DNA from: Margaritifera margaritifera
Lineage: Eukaryota > Mollusca > Bivalvia > Unionida > Margaritiferidae
DNA length: 64,000 nt
Reading direction: 5' to 3'
Assembly: GCA_029931535.1 (NCBI GenBank)
Contig: JAQPZY010001579.1
Span: 1,788,501 to 1,852,500, forward strand
In this document: positions 47,640 through 59,735 of the stretch, piece after piece
Layout: each line of letters begins with the position of its first letter
Position numbering within the stretch: the first letter of the stretch is position 1
Notes under the pieces: model-generated
Databases searched by the model: none
What the model was told of the DNA's origin: nothing
The model's input: only the letters and a program-made list of their open reading frames with translations
Made by a program: the position numbers and the translations under genes

Positions 47640-48150
47640 CGGGGTCGACGTCTTATTGCCCCAACACGCAATGTCTTTTAACTTTGTTCCGTCCGCTTCG
47701 CCAGGGGAACTGGAGGTCAATTTTCGAGAATACCTCACATAGTTGGCAGCCCAAATTGACACTGTTGTACGGCTTAGGGTTTAATTGCTTTAGTCGTACT
47801 ATACTTACTACGATGCTTTTTTCCTGACCGAAGCATATCTCAGAACAATCAAGCGATTGCGTTTTCAATATGTGTTGGCATCCATTTCAGCTGATTGAAG
47901 AGCGATGGTAGCTGAGGAATGCCGAAGTCAGTTGCACTGGGAGTAATTTTCTTTAACGAAACGGTTATGTCTAATCTCATTTGGGCTAAGCGATGCAACA
48001 GTATCAATATGTCAATATGGGCTGCCAACAATGCGAGATATTCTTGAACATTGGCCTGAGTTTCACCGACAAAGCCGAAGAAACAGATCTACAGGGCATT
48101 GAGTATTTAGGCAGCACCACATCATATCTAGTAAGGTCGACGTCTTACAC
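47640..48150. repeat. imperfect inverted repeat around ~47880
   Basis: The left arm read on the minus strand (47860 to 47640) resembles the right arm read on the plus strand (47905 to 48150). Shared blocks are TATGCTTCGGTCAG/AATGCCGAAGTCAG, TCAATATGGGCTGCCAACAA with its counterpart TCAATTTGGGCTGCCAACTA, GGTATTCTCGAAAATTG, and GTCGACGTCTTA. In one frame both arms translate to GCQxCE(V/I)F. The arms are diverged. Confidence 0.6.
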
Positions 48151-48267
48151 TGTAGTACTGTTATGTGGGGGAAGTCCTAATACCTCAGGCCCTCTGGATT
48201 TTAATAATGCACCCACCTTACATTTTGGGATATTTTTAAAAAAATTATTTTGATTATCTCATACAGT

Positions 48268-48372
48268 TTTGGTGAGAAAGCTTCCCAGTAGTTTCCCGTG
48301 GGTCGGTGGTTCTTCCTAGGGTCTTTCTGGGTTCTTCCTTCATTAAAATACACTGGCCGCCATGCAATTGCT
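48268..48372 (+). mobile_element. 5'-truncated SINE fragment, copy 3
   Basis: TTTGGTGAGAAAGCTTCCCA, GTAGTTTCCCGTGGGTCGGT, GGTTCTTCC and CACTGGCCGCCATG match the body of the 33.8-kb SINE. The tRNA head is missing. The following interval to 49009 holds no recognised gene. Confidence 0.7.
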
Positions 48373-49185
48373 CATCTTTTTAAAAGCTAATATATTCCAC
48401 TAATCTATTCCGGTGAGAATTCTAAGACAGCACTTGAGAATGCTTACAACCTACTCCATTTGCCGATCGATAGTCATGAAAAGTTCGAGAACGGATCGTG
48501 ATTCCGTGCCATGCGGCTGACCCACGTAATTGAACTGAGTATACTTGCTTACTAATTTTACAGACAGGAACTGTCCACACTTGACCCTGAGTTAGTTTTG
48601 GCTATTCCGTCTAACTGGCATGCCAATTATGATAAAGACATTGAAAAATGACGATGAGACAGAACAAATTTGTTAAATTTCAAATTTCAAATTGTAAAAT
48701 TAGCAAACATACATTCTTGACTAGTGCATAGTGCCTGGCCTTTTATTCCAACATCTTGCCCTTTTGGGGGGTTGCAAAATACCCCATTTTTGTTTCCCTC
48801 GAACGCTAACGTGATAGATTTAATTTCAACAGATTTGTATCATCATAAGCGGCAATATACCTGTGCCCAAACCTATTCATTGTGTAGCAGGTCACTTCTC
48901 ATTAACACCATGCAGTGATGTTTAAAGGAGGTCTTTGTTTATTGGAACTGTGACTGCTCGTGGCAGTGTGTGCACTAACTGCACAACGTTTAGACACGCA
49001 GTTGAATACGATAAGATAAGATAAGAATTCTTTATTTCAGACTGCATGGTCCATACATATAAATTAAAATATAAAATATAAAATATATAAGTATTTTAAG
49101 ACATAAAAGTTCATAGGTGTCTTATGTACAAATATACAGACCCATCTACAACTACAGAATGTGTCTGTCATTGTTAGGAATAAAA

Positions 49186-49730
49186 TTATGTAAGACATTT
49201 AAATAGTAATTTGTTCCATCTATCTATAATCTGAGAACTTAAATGAATATCATAGTTCCACAAAGATTTCAAGATGCAGTTCTTGCTATTAGATATTCGT
49301 GTCATCATTGAAAACACATACTTTCTCATTAATTCTTCAAAACTAAATACATTATAGTTTACAAAAATGGTAGAGGCACTATTCCATCTTGGACGGCTTA
49401 GTAGTAAACGAAGACTATTATTATAGCCAATAACTATAACTAGTTTTCTTTTCAGACATTCACTAAAGTTTGTCCACAGAGGAGCACAGTACATTGTGCA
49501 ACAATAAGATTTGAATAATCTAATCTTGATATTCACAGAACAATTTCTAAATTTACGTAAAAGCATGTTTGGTCTAGTACACAGAAATCTGTAATGTCTC
49601 ATCATATCTACATCATCTGACCGGTTGGATTTTAGCATATAACCCAAATACGTATAACTGTCGACATATGTTTGAAAGAAGTTGACTGAAAAACCATGCA
49701 GACCGATTTTTGTGTATTATATATGATATC
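49186..49730 (-). pseudogene. LINE C-terminal domain
   Basis: This is an open frame of about 154 codons or more, beginning near YLGYMLKSNRSDDVD and including RPNMLLRKFRNCS, RLFKSYCCTMYCAPLW and LLLSRPRWNSAS. This pattern follows the RT in CR1/L2-type elements of molluscs. Confidence 0.75.
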
Positions 49731-49789
49731 ATTCTCCAATGCGTAATGTTCACATATCTTTAATAATTTCCTTAAACCTGCGATAGAAG

Positions 49790-51110
49790 GACTTATCAAT
49801 GACATATCATCAGCAAAAAAAAATTAAGAAATGACGCATTTAGTGTCAAATGTATCCCCACGTGACACTGTCGCAGCTTACGATTTAAATCGTCTATGTA
49901 TATATTAAATAACAAAGGCGAAAGAACACCTCCCTGCCTCACCCCATTGGTTACATGAAAGGAATTGGATACTGCACTTACCCAACGCACATAGTAAAAT
50001 TGTTTGCCATACCAGTTAACTAGAGTATGAACAATGTAAACGGGTATTTGATTGTCGAGCCACTTTTTAAACTGTGTCCAATGATTAACCCTATCAAATG
50101 CCTTACTAGTCTAAAAAACATGCAAACACAGGGCTATCATGTTCTAAATAATAGCTGACAGTTTACTTAAATGCATAGAGGAATAAGTCTGTTGAATGTT
50201 GTTTTTTAAAACCAAACTGATTATCAGAAATTGTTACTTCACATCGTTGTAGTACAATACATTCAAATATTTTAGAAATAATTGTCGTGAGAGCTATAGA
50301 TCTATAATTATTTTTGTCTGCCAGATTACCGATTTTGCTTTTCAGTAGCGGGATAATTGTAACTTTTGTGAAATCATCAGGAACAAAGTTATGTACAAAC
50401 ATGCAATTAAATAAAATCATTACAAGAACATGGAGTCTATTATCTGAAAATTTAAAATGTTCTAAATATAAAAAATCTGATCCTGGACATTTATCCCCCT
50501 TTTACTTAGCTATGGCACGTTGGATCTCCGACAACAAGATCAGTTCAATAAGACTAGAAGGGGCCTTGCATGCTGAAAGAACATACTCCTTATTCGAATC
50601 GTTTTTAACACTATTGAGTAAGGCTTCAAAAAGATTTTTCCACATGTTGCATCTGTTATTTTGGCCATGATTCCCATCAATGCAAATTGGTAGCCTATTA
50701 GAAGTTGTAGTAGTATTTTGTTTAACCTGCTTCCAGAATTCACGTTGGTCTAAATTTGCAAGCGTGTCTGCTTTATGTTTTAATTCTTCCTTCTTACATA
50801 GTCTAAGGGCATACTTAAATTGAGCTCTGGTCTGGCGCATTTGGTTACTGAGAAGTTCATGACGAGGTTTACCGTTATCACGCCAATAAGGTAAGCATTT
50901 GTTGCATAGTCGTGCAATTCTTTAACACAGTCATTCCAGCCTGGTATAACCCTGTGACCTGGTTTGGATTTTTTCACCAAGTGTTTACCCGAGTTGGACA
51001 AGGTTGTTACTATATCATTGTAAAATCCATTAATCTGTTTCATATGCACAGGATTACTACAGCCATGATCATTACAGGCCGCTACACAATATGGGATCTC
51101 AATCTTGCTT
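49790..51110 (-). pseudogene. LINE reverse transcriptase with linker, frameshifted
   Basis: The linker has KSKPGHRVIPGWND, then REFWKQVKQN. RT motifs follow: VPDDFTKVTIIPLLKSK, NNYRSIALTTIISKIFE, NQFGFKKQHSTDL, SKAFDRVNHW (motif A aspartate), VRQGGVLSPLLFNIYIDDL (motif B) and FFADDMSLISPS (motif C, catalytic FADD). FADD is reached only after a one-base frameshift in a T-run near 49820; the upstream frame runs out as LLMICH. At least two more shifts lie between the pieces. This is an inactive copy of a once complete enzyme. Confidence 0.8.
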
Positions 51111-51291
51111 AATAAGAATGAAGATGTTTGAGTATAATTCAGTTTTTCGTCTACAGTGAGGTCTTACAAATTGATGTTGTATTTCAAATTTAAAGGTTCA
51201 TGGGGGCATGAATCAAAACCAGGAAGTAGGTCAGCATTGATATTCATTAACGTAGGACGATGGTCGGACCCTACTAGGGTATGAATTATTC

Positions 51292-51940
51292 TCATATCAC
51301 ATATAGCGGAATGAGCAGATCTAACCAAGAGACAGTATTATGCGAGTCACTGAGAAAAGTAAAATTTGTTGTGTGGTCTACGATATGTTTTAAGTCCGAT
51401 ATGATATAACCATATACATTACGAAATTGGCAAAGTTCATCTCCAAATGGAGTGAATTTGAGTATATTAGCATTCCTATCTCCTAATACATAAACATTTG
51501 GTGTATTAGCATTTTCTACAATAAAATTAATTTTACCCAAATAATCGACAAATTCCCCAAAATTTTCAACAAGATCACAAGGCAAATAAACATTTACAAA
51601 AAGCAAAGAGGAATCACCTGTCTTAATAGTAATACTTATTAATCTGGGGTCATTGAGATGTTGTACTTCTACAAGAGATCTACGATATAATACACCGACA
51701 CCCTCGTAAGGCCTACCTATGTGAATATGTTTATCAGAATGAATCTGTGATACCCCTGAACCATAATAATCCTCATGCACTGATGACAGACAGTCTAACT
51801 CACTGTTGAACAGCCACAATTCTTGTAGAAAACAAATGTCAGATATATCGCATAAGGTTCTTACATTTTGGATATTTCTAGTTATAGAACGACAGTTATA
51901 GTAAGAAATGCGTAAAGAAGCCGTTATGTATAGTTGTGTC
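51292..51940 (-). pseudogene. LINE AP-endonuclease domain
   Basis: The frame shows the usual landmarks: an N-terminal SYYNCRS with the metal-site asparagine, FLQELWL with the catalytic glutamate, VNVYLPCD, GDRNAN (in place of the more usual GDFN(A/T)) and SWLD close to the C-terminal histidine region. It would nick target DNA to prime reverse transcription. The frame is open for about 210 codons, but joining to the linker requires a shift. The final S-D-H motif was not seen clearly. Confidence 0.75.
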
Positions 51941-52265
51941 CAATAGAGAAAAATTTCGGAACATTAGAGTTTAATTCCAACTCTGATAGTAGTCTCTAAC
52001 CAACATATTCCTTGGCCATGCATCCACGTTCATTATCGGATTGTGAGTGAGGTTATCACAGGTGATTTTGAAGCTGGCATAAGTATCAAATTTCGTACGT
52101 AGCTTCTCCACCTTGGTTGGCTTAACTCCAGAGGAAAGCTCGATATGAGATGAGATGTCTGATTCTAGAGTTTCAGTTATAGTTATGATAAAAGAAATTT
52201 TTTCAACATGAATTGTCTTTGCAGCCAATGAATGTGGATGGTCAGTTTTGTTTATTGTTCACTTA

Positions 52266-52926
52266 TCCGAGAAGTTACAATAAAAACGTGGGACAGCAAT
52301 GCATTACATCTGTCAGAAAAACTGAATTTTTCGCAGATAGTTATAACATGTTTTGATAGTTGTCAGTTACTAATTTAATGACATTAATGTCGTTCATTGC
52401 TCCAAATTAAAGCTGAAAATCACGTAGGACATCTCTACTGCCATTTAGGTAGTACTACTCCATTCTCGAAAGGACAAAATGGATGGGTACACTAAATGCT
52501 ACTGACTGGTTATAGCAGTCTTGTTACAAGGCACATCTAATAAACTAGAAAACACAAATATATTGCCTTCAATAAATAAAATCATAGTTAATCAAAGGAA
52601 TTTAAAGGGAGCATTAAAGTAGAAGAAATATAAAGCCAAGTAAAATTATGACATTTTCTTATATGTTAAATATATTCACAGAAATAATGACTATTATCAC
52701 TATTGGTAGAATTTTTAAAGTTGTGTATGTTACTGACTATGCAATCAATTTCCTTTCAAAGCATTACCGCCACATGCATCTTTTGCAAAGGAAAGATGAA
52801 AAAAAAAAGAAAATCAATACTGAAAAATCTGTATTTTACTCCTGCAACTTTTTGGGTCGAGTACGTACGAAATACATGATTTTTAAAACTTTACAAGTCA
52901 TCTTGTCTCTAATTTCCTAATTTTGC

Positions 52927-52958
<32 letters not shown>

Positions 52959-53000
52959 CAACAACAACAACAACAACAAGAGCAACAACAATTGACGATA
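52266..53000. other. no gene seen; (AAT)n/(AAC)n at 52925-52993
   Basis: AT-rich. The trinucleotide tract produces a poly-leucine frame on the minus strand. A short GTTTAAAGTGC(C/T)TTTTGGGA repeat lies at 53015-53095. Confidence 0.6.
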
Positions 53001-53585
53001 AAATAAGGTGTTCTTTTTGGAGTTTAAAGTGCTTTTTTTAGTGCACTTTTGGGAGTTTAAAGTGCCCTTTTGGGAGTTACAAGTGCCCATTTTGGAAGAT
53101 AAAATATTGAATGAAATGAATGAATGCAATTCTTAGATTCAGACAAAAGGTCCATTGAACAATATATACAAGGTTGCAGAGACAAAAAACAGCACTATGA
53201 AAGTATAGATATGATATTAAACTAGAGTTCCTATATAGGATCAACTCTGTCTTCAAAAATAAAACAGCTGAATATTCCAGTACTTAATTCAACCATGACT
53301 CCTGGTATGCCCCTTATACAAATTATTGCGAAAGTATAGAATTGCAAGAAGATAACAATCGCGCTCTAAAGCCATATATATGTTTACGCATAATTTAAAA
53401 AAAGAGGGGATACGATCTTTTACACAAAGAAATGACACGCTATCTCTACGTGGATAATTAAAATACCTTTTCTAAATATTGTTATTATAGCAGACAGCTA
53501 TTTTATGTATACACTGTCTCTAAAAATTACACAAAGCATTGAGCAATGCAAGTTTGTACAGATAGTTTTACAATAAAAACCTTTA

Positions 53586-53880
53586 TAGGGTAGCTACAGG
53601 TGCTAAATTTCCATATTGACATGTTAGCACACACACAGAGTAGCTACAGGTGCCAATTTCCGTATTGACATGTTAGCACACACACAGAGTAGCTACAGGT
53701 GCCAAATTGCCGTATTGACATGTTAGCACACACACAGAGTAGCTACAGGTGCCAATTTCCGTATTGACATGTTAGCACATACAGAGAGTAGCTACAGGTG
53801 CCGAATTTCCGTATTGACATGTTAGCACATACAGAGAGTAGCTACAGGTGACAAATGTCCGTATTGACATGTTAGCACGT
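53586..53880. repeat. 49-bp minisatellite, 6 copies
   Basis: The unit is GTAGCTACAGGTGCCAATTT, CCGTATTGACATGTTAGCAC, ACACACAGA. It abuts the 3' part of the decayed LINE. Confidence 0.95.
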
Positions 53881-56800
53881 ACACAAAGAGCTCTGCTCTG
53901 ATTCAGATTCATCAGACAAGTTTGCAGAAATTACATAGTCAAGGTATGTGAATTTCGTAACAAAGTATAAAATGTCTTTATTCAACAGAAACTGGGGTTT
54001 TACAGAAATATCAAAACCTTTAGGTCTAAATATCAATTCAGACTGATATTTATTCAAAGTATTTTACAATACTAGTATATCGTTTTCAATAGTACTGTCG
54101 TCACATATGGTTAAAAATTTCTGCAATGCTCTTATAGAAAGAGCAATTACGGACATTTCATCAGCATAGCCAAAGTGATTCAGATAGACGACTGATGTAA
54201 CAACCTACGTTAGATTTACATAATATCCGATTCAGATTATCAATATAAATATTAAAGAGAAAAGGGGACAAGACTTTTCCCTGTTAAACCCCATTCGTTA
54301 CTCGAAAGACAGCTGACTCGACATTACCATTCTCACAGAGAATAGCTGATAACTGTACCAGTGGCACAAAAAGCGAACAACATATGTATGGATACCCTTA
54401 TCCAATGGCCTAAGAAGGAGTTTTTTGTGGTTGACCTTATCAAATGTCTTTCGAGCATTTATAAATGGGTACCCTTATCCAATAGCCTAAGAAGGAGTTT
54501 TTGTGGTTGACCTTATCAAATGTCTTTCGAGTATCTATAAATGAAGTATATACAAGAGCTACATAATACTGCACAGCTTCCTTGATCGCAAATAAACACA
54601 TATCAGTAGAATTATGGTTTCTAAATCCAGATTGATTATCTGATAATAATTCATCAACAGAATGAGTATAAAAACCTACTCTGTATATATCCATGAATGT
54701 TCTTCATACTGAAAAGAAAACTCAAGAGGACACATATTCAATCATTTGCATATTTGAAGTGTTCAGCTGCTAGAAAACCCGGGCCACATGATTTTCCCAA
54801 AGTCAGAGACTTGATAATTTGTTAAATTTCACTGGGGCTCGATTGTTCAACTGTCTCAAGTTTAATATCCTTTAAAATCATATAGTCATTATACATGTCA
54901 CATCTGCCGGCGATCGAATTCAACAAATCCTCTAAGTGTGACTTCCACATATTAGCGACACAAGTTTCTCCTGATGCATCGTTCACAACGAAAGCAAGTT
55001 TCATGACTTTGCATGTCTCTCAATTTACCATTGTCCAAAAAGATTGATAATCTCTGTCTAACAAGACTGAGACAAACGCTTCGTCACGAATATTTGAATT
55101 GGGTTCTTGTTGTACGCATAAGAGTACTTAACTCACCAAATCTATGTTTCCCATAATCACATCAGAGTAAATACACGTCTCATGCTTTTTCATGTAGCTC
55201 ATATACATCCTTATTCCATCCTGGTACAGGAGTATAACTCTTTCTGCATATATACAGTGAACTAGAGAGACATAGAAACGATAAATTTCCAGAAAGGACC
55301 TTACAATTTGTATTTTTACATAGCAAGGCATCTATCAGTAGATAAAATGATCCCAATTTTTCACCCAAAGTGTTACATTATAGCTGTTTCTCAGCCTCAT
55401 ACACAGATGACCATCTAGCAGATTTATGACCAACACCCTCAACATTGGTATGTTCCATGGGCTATAACAGAAGAAGTCTGTGCTCAGATGCAAAAAAAAA
55501 AAAATATTAATGCAGAACACCGATATATGAGATAACCACGTACTCTGAACTCAAGGACATACAATTATCTAGTCAGGATACAGTATGATGAACATCGCTG
55601 ATAACAGTATAAACATCAGAGTCTGTACTAAAATATTCTACATTGTTACTGTTATTCACAGATGTTGACTTCAAATCAGCATTCCAGTCACCCAAAATAT
55701 ATAAATATTCGCACAATCATTGTCGGGATTGTCAACATACATATAAACATTCACAAAATGGTCGTGAACCTTTGGGCAATAAGTTGAAAACAAATTAATC
55801 TTGGATCATCATAGGACATAAATTTGTCTCACTTCCGTAGACTGCAAAACGTTCATACGATCTGCCCATAAAAAAGACATTCCTAGAATGAAAGGCAGCC
55901 GTTCCCATGCTATAAAAGTCTTCATGTAAGAAGGATAACTGATCCAGATCTTGATCAGACAGTCAGTGTTATTGCAAAAAGCTGATGTCACACTCCTTAA
56001 AAAGGTCACATATCAATTTAGTATTGGTTTGAAGTCCACAGCAATCGTATGTTTCAGCGTAATTGTATATTTCAGCGCATATTTAAGCCATGAATTGGTT
56101 CTAATTGACTGGATTTTCTAGGCATGAACATTTTCGAACGAGTATCTCTTCGGGCCACTAGTAAGCATTTAAGAACCGATAATCATAGCTGAAGGACACA
56201 GATACACGGAAGGATACACATGAATGGTGTCTAGTCTGTAATTGCTCACAGACTGCAACAACATCAAAAAGATATCGTATAAAACGATATAGATTATATT
56301 CGTTGGTATCAGGATCCAGCCGTATAACAAATAAATCCGCGGATGAGTTCTTTGGAGCTCCGAATTTTGGATGAATGACACGAATGACTCCAGCAGATGT
56401 CCTCGATCTACGCTTCACCTGTTTGGAGTCATCAAACTATGAGTGATCCCTTCCACTCACGGTCACCAACTTTGCCCAGGGGTCATATCGGGGTGCATTA
56501 ATTTGGGCGACGGGATGTTTTTTGGCAACTACTGCGTACGCCTCGTACTCGCCAACAACTTCCTTTAATTTAGTCACACTATTGTCCAACTCTAAATCCA
56601 TCTCTGAGCTATCATTATGTAGGGCCTCTTCTGTGTTGGGTGGATGGATTGACTCATTAGCAGCAACAGCGTTATCGCGTTAGCTAGGTGTTATGACTCA
56701 ACAGCAGTTTCATCCTTCCTCCTAGCCGTCTGACTTATTAAATCTTCTATTAGTACGGTAGTGTCCTTCTGCAAGGATTTTAACATATTTATATCACTCC

Positions 56801-56910
56801 TCGTGTCGTTAAATTGTTTTAGCAATGCACTTATATTTACACTATTTATTCCAATTTGTGGTAATTTACCGAGATTACAAGCAGCATGGGAATCCATTTT
56901 GTGCAAATGC
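53870..56910 (-). mobile_element. decayed CR1/L2-like LINE, second copy
   Basis: On the minus strand: an ORF1 start (56895: MDSHAACNLGKLPQIG, then SALLKQFNDTRSDINMLKSL, coiled-coil-like), an ORF1 nucleic-acid-binding region (56418-56158, KRRSRTSAGVIRVIHPKFGA, FDVVAVCEQLQTRHHSCVSF), an endonuclease region (56000-55550, many stops), and RT pieces (54694-54440, DNQSGFRNHNSTDM, RKTFDKVNH). A C-terminal piece starts at 54057 (NKYQSELIF). Domain order matches the 49-52 kb copy, but stops and shifts are frequent. Unlike that copy it retains the ORF1 N-terminus, so it is closer to full length. Confidence 0.75.
54391..54542. repeat. ~76-bp tandem duplication inside the LINE RT relic
   Basis: GGATACCCTTATCCAATGGC and GGGTACCCTTATCCAATAGC head two consecutive copies, each running through AAGAAGGAGTTTTTTGTGGT and TCAAATGTCTTTCGAG. 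The duplicated codons cover the FDKVNHK motif-A region of the RT. Confidence 0.85.
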
Positions 56911-57061
56911 TTGAACTGACTGTATTAAATTTATTATATCCTTCATATTGTTCAGGGTCTTTAAATCCCGTTATCTTTTTATCAGTCTTAGCTCAGTACC
57001 TGCACATAGATCAAATAAAAGGACCTTTGCCTTTTCAAGTTTCTCATTATTGTAAAAGTCA

Positions 57062-57186
57062 GTACATGGAAAACAAAACAGATGGAGTAGTGTCCAGTAC
57101 ATGGGAAACAAAACAGCTGGAGTAGTGTTCAGTACATGGTAAACAAAACAGTTGGAGTAGTGTCCAGTACATGAAAACAAAACAGA
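57062..57186. repeat. 35-bp minisatellite, 3.5 copies
   Basis: The unit is GTACATGGAAAACAAAACAG followed by ATGGAGTAGTGTCCA. The surrounding stretch 56911-57462 holds no recognised gene. Confidence 0.92.
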
Positions 57187-57462
57187 ACAGCCCGTTAACA
57201 AGAACAGCATTGGCACCGACATTTACATCAATTTTTGCTCGAGCAGACTGAATGTGTGATCCAATTTCAACCGCTGGGGTGGTAAGTGATCGACCATTCG
57301 ATTTTCCGGGCTGTGGTGTATCTAGGATTTTCCTTCGAACTAGGATATGTTTGTTTTCTCTTTTATCTCAAGATAATTTATTTTGTTACGCTAATATAAA
57401 GGATATAAAGGTGGGGGGTGGTCTTTTTCTTTCTTTCTTTCTTTAAATCAGAGTGATAATTT

Positions 57463-57905
57463 AGTACTAGTATTATTACCCCTACCTCCTTCTTCTACGG
57501 GGTACTAATTGGATCGTATATCTGTCAATGGAGCCGCCGGTTGTGATTCACACCTGTGTATTTTTTCCAACACTTTCGCTCATGTTCGTAACAATGCATG
57601 TTATTACAGACTGAAGTCTCCTTAGTTTATTCCAGCTAAAAACAAATGCAAGGTCTTACCAAAAACGACTCTAAGTGTCCTTTAAACAGTCGAAGCGTGA
57701 CAGGTCGCCAATTTAAATACAGCATCTGATTGGATGAGCACAAAACACAGACAGAAAAAGTTCACTGTCATATAGACATTGATACTTTGTAAGAAACGAT
57801 ACACGCTGTTTAGTAACTTGGACGGTAATTTTGTTGCTCTATTAACAACTATAGGATCAGTTCCTAACCTAAACTTGTTGAGGCTACGACATCGTTGCTA
57901 CAGAG
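57463..57905. repeat. duplicated segment B (degenerate copy of 44140-45240)
   Basis: It shares three ordered blocks with segment A (TTCGTAACAATGCATG..., AAATACAGCATCTGATTGGA, TAGTAACTTGGACGGTAATT). The exon-like block keeps the TTTTTAG acceptor but its frame is broken: from the ATG it reads MHCYEHERKCWKKYTGVN and soon stops, against MDCYERDWNFLEKLPGCE in segment A. This suggests a pseudogene copy. Confidence 0.75.
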
Positions 57906-58078
57906 AACAGGCCACGACATCGTTGCTACCGAGAACAGGCCACGACATCGTTGCTACCGAGAACAGGCTACGACATCGTTGCTACCGAGAACAGGCCACG
58001 ACATCGTTGCTACCGAGAACAGGCTACGACATCGTTGCTACCGAGAACAGGCTACGACATCGTTGCTACAGAGAACAG
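57883..58078. repeat. 28-bp minisatellite, 7 copies
   Basis: The unit is GGCTACGACATCGTTGCTAC followed by CGAGAACA. Its first 12 bases match the end of duplicated segments A and B, so the array apparently arose from that edge in copy B only. Confidence 0.95.
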
Positions 58079-58926
58079 AATAGATTTATCACTTACCTTG
58101 CAGTCGCTACATTTCATTTTTCCAGGAATCTGATAAAGTTAGCCACAAAGAAATGCTTTTCAACAAACTTTCCTTTTGTATGGTTTCTCTTCTGTTTATA
58201 TTCCCAAGGAAATGTCCAGTTCTCCTTTATCACTTAAATGCTTTATCAAGACTGCGCACTTCACATTGATACAGTGCATATTAATTACGAGTCAAAGACT
58301 CAATAAAAGAATCTCAGAAACTGAGCTAAAAAAAATCAACTCCAGTGTCAACGCTGCATACTTCACATCAACTCCAGTGTCAGTGATTTAACAAAAAAAA
58401 AAAAAAAAATGGCTGTATTCTGTACATTTCATTAACCATTCAATGTACAGGTATACCAGAGTTCCTAAAGTCACAAACTCACTCCCTAACTCCCAACCAA
58501 ACGTTCACAAGAATCTATTCCGCGACTCACAGCCGCGTCTTCATTCCACCATGTTGCGTACTTTGCCGTGCCCTTTTTAGATCCTGGGAGAAATACAGCC
58601 AACACAACTGGACTATGTCCTTATGACTAAAATGACACAAGATTAATAAAAAGAAATAATCTGACTTCCTGTACTTTTTAAAAAGTAGGCATGTGCATCT
58701 CGCTCTACCTCAGGTGTGCGATAGAGCAGCTGGGCCCAGACATGGGTTATGCAAATTACAATAGTCGCGGTGGGGATGTTGCTAAGTGCAATTTTTGTGC
58801 CTCTCACGCCCAAGGTCATTTCGTCGCCAAACGCGTCATTCCGCGAAAGATTCCCAAGAGATGTGAATGTGTAACTGCGACAGTGTGTCAGATAGTTGGC
58901 TAAAAAAATTAATTTCCCTCGGTGAT
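58079..58926. other. no gene supported; A-run at 58393-58409
   Basis: A short duplication (ATCAACTCCAGTGTCA) lies near 58336-58381. The frame 58691-58903 has no recognised domain. Confidence 0.4.
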
Positions 58927-59057
58927 ATGGACTTCAGGGATGTTATTGAAGATAATTTGAGAACAAAAGCTGCCGAAGGTATGTTAGCAAAATGACATTT
59001 AATTACTGTTTATGAAAATTATCGCTTTAATTAACATTGTAATTGGAATATTGTATC

Positions 59058-59060
59058 TAT

Positions 59061-59115
<55 letters not shown>

Positions 59116-59118
59116 TTT
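59058..59118. repeat. (TTTA)n microsatellite in the pseudogene intron
   Basis: About 60 bp of TTTA/ATTT forms most of the region in front of the ATTTCAG acceptor. Confidence 0.96.
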
Positions 59119-59489
59119 CAGGCAACAGTTGGTTTGCGAAACCAGTGTCGTCTGCTGACATCAAAGAACATATAAATACTATATCCAAGAAGACACGGCA
59201 AAACAATAACTGGGCTGCATCGCCATGGAGAGATTAGGCAACTTCGAGAAATGCACGACCTGGAACTGTTCTGGAGCCTGTAGACATTGATGCTTGATTT
59301 CTGAAAACAACGATTTATTATCGAAATTAAAGTAAAGACGGCAAGAGTTGCCCTCCAAACAAACTTGTTCAAATAGTGAGCGGTTTGCAGTGGTATTTGC
59401 GTAATGACTGCTCTAAAAAGTATGTGAACTAGTTCAAGACTGATGATGCTACCTAACGTACATTTGGGAAAACGGTTTTTTTACCGAAA

Positions 59490-59735
59490 CAGCTGACTGA
59501 TGATGGAGTGGGAGTTTAAAATGAGCTGACTGATGATGGAGTGGGAGTTTAAAATGAGCTGACTGATGATGGAGTGGGAGTTTAAAATGAGCTGACTGAT
59601 GATGGAGTAGGAGTTTTAGAAAGAGCTGACTGCTGATGGAGTGGGATTTTTAAAATGAGCGGACTGTTGATGGAGTGGGAGTTTTACAAAGACCTGACTG
59701 CTGATGGGGTGAGAGTTTTAAAAAGAGCTGAAAAA
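59490..59735. repeat. 33-bp minisatellite inside the pseudogene coding region, about 7 copies
   Basis: The unit is GAGCTGACTGATGATGGAGT followed by GGGAGTTTAAAAT. It encodes ELTDDGVGV and an in-frame stop, so it expanded after, or at the time of, inactivation. Confidence 0.9.

Larger units (their letters stand above)
49010..52265 (-). mobile_element. CR1/L2-like non-LTR retrotransposon, 5'-truncated, mildly decayed
   Basis: Reading on the minus strand gives, in order: the C-terminal end of an ORF1-like protein (about 52260-51968, WPRNMLVRDYY), an AP endonuclease (about 51940-51292), a linker, a reverse transcriptase (about 50500-49790), a C-terminal domain (49730-49186), and a 3' UTR ending AATAAAGAATTC and (TTATC)3 at 49025-49010. 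This short pentanucleotide 3' tail in place of poly-A is usual for the CR1/L2 group. Frameshifts break the frame at several points, so the copy is inactive. The 5' end is truncated inside ORF1. It lies in the same orientation as the decayed relative at 53.9-56.9 kb. Confidence 0.85.
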
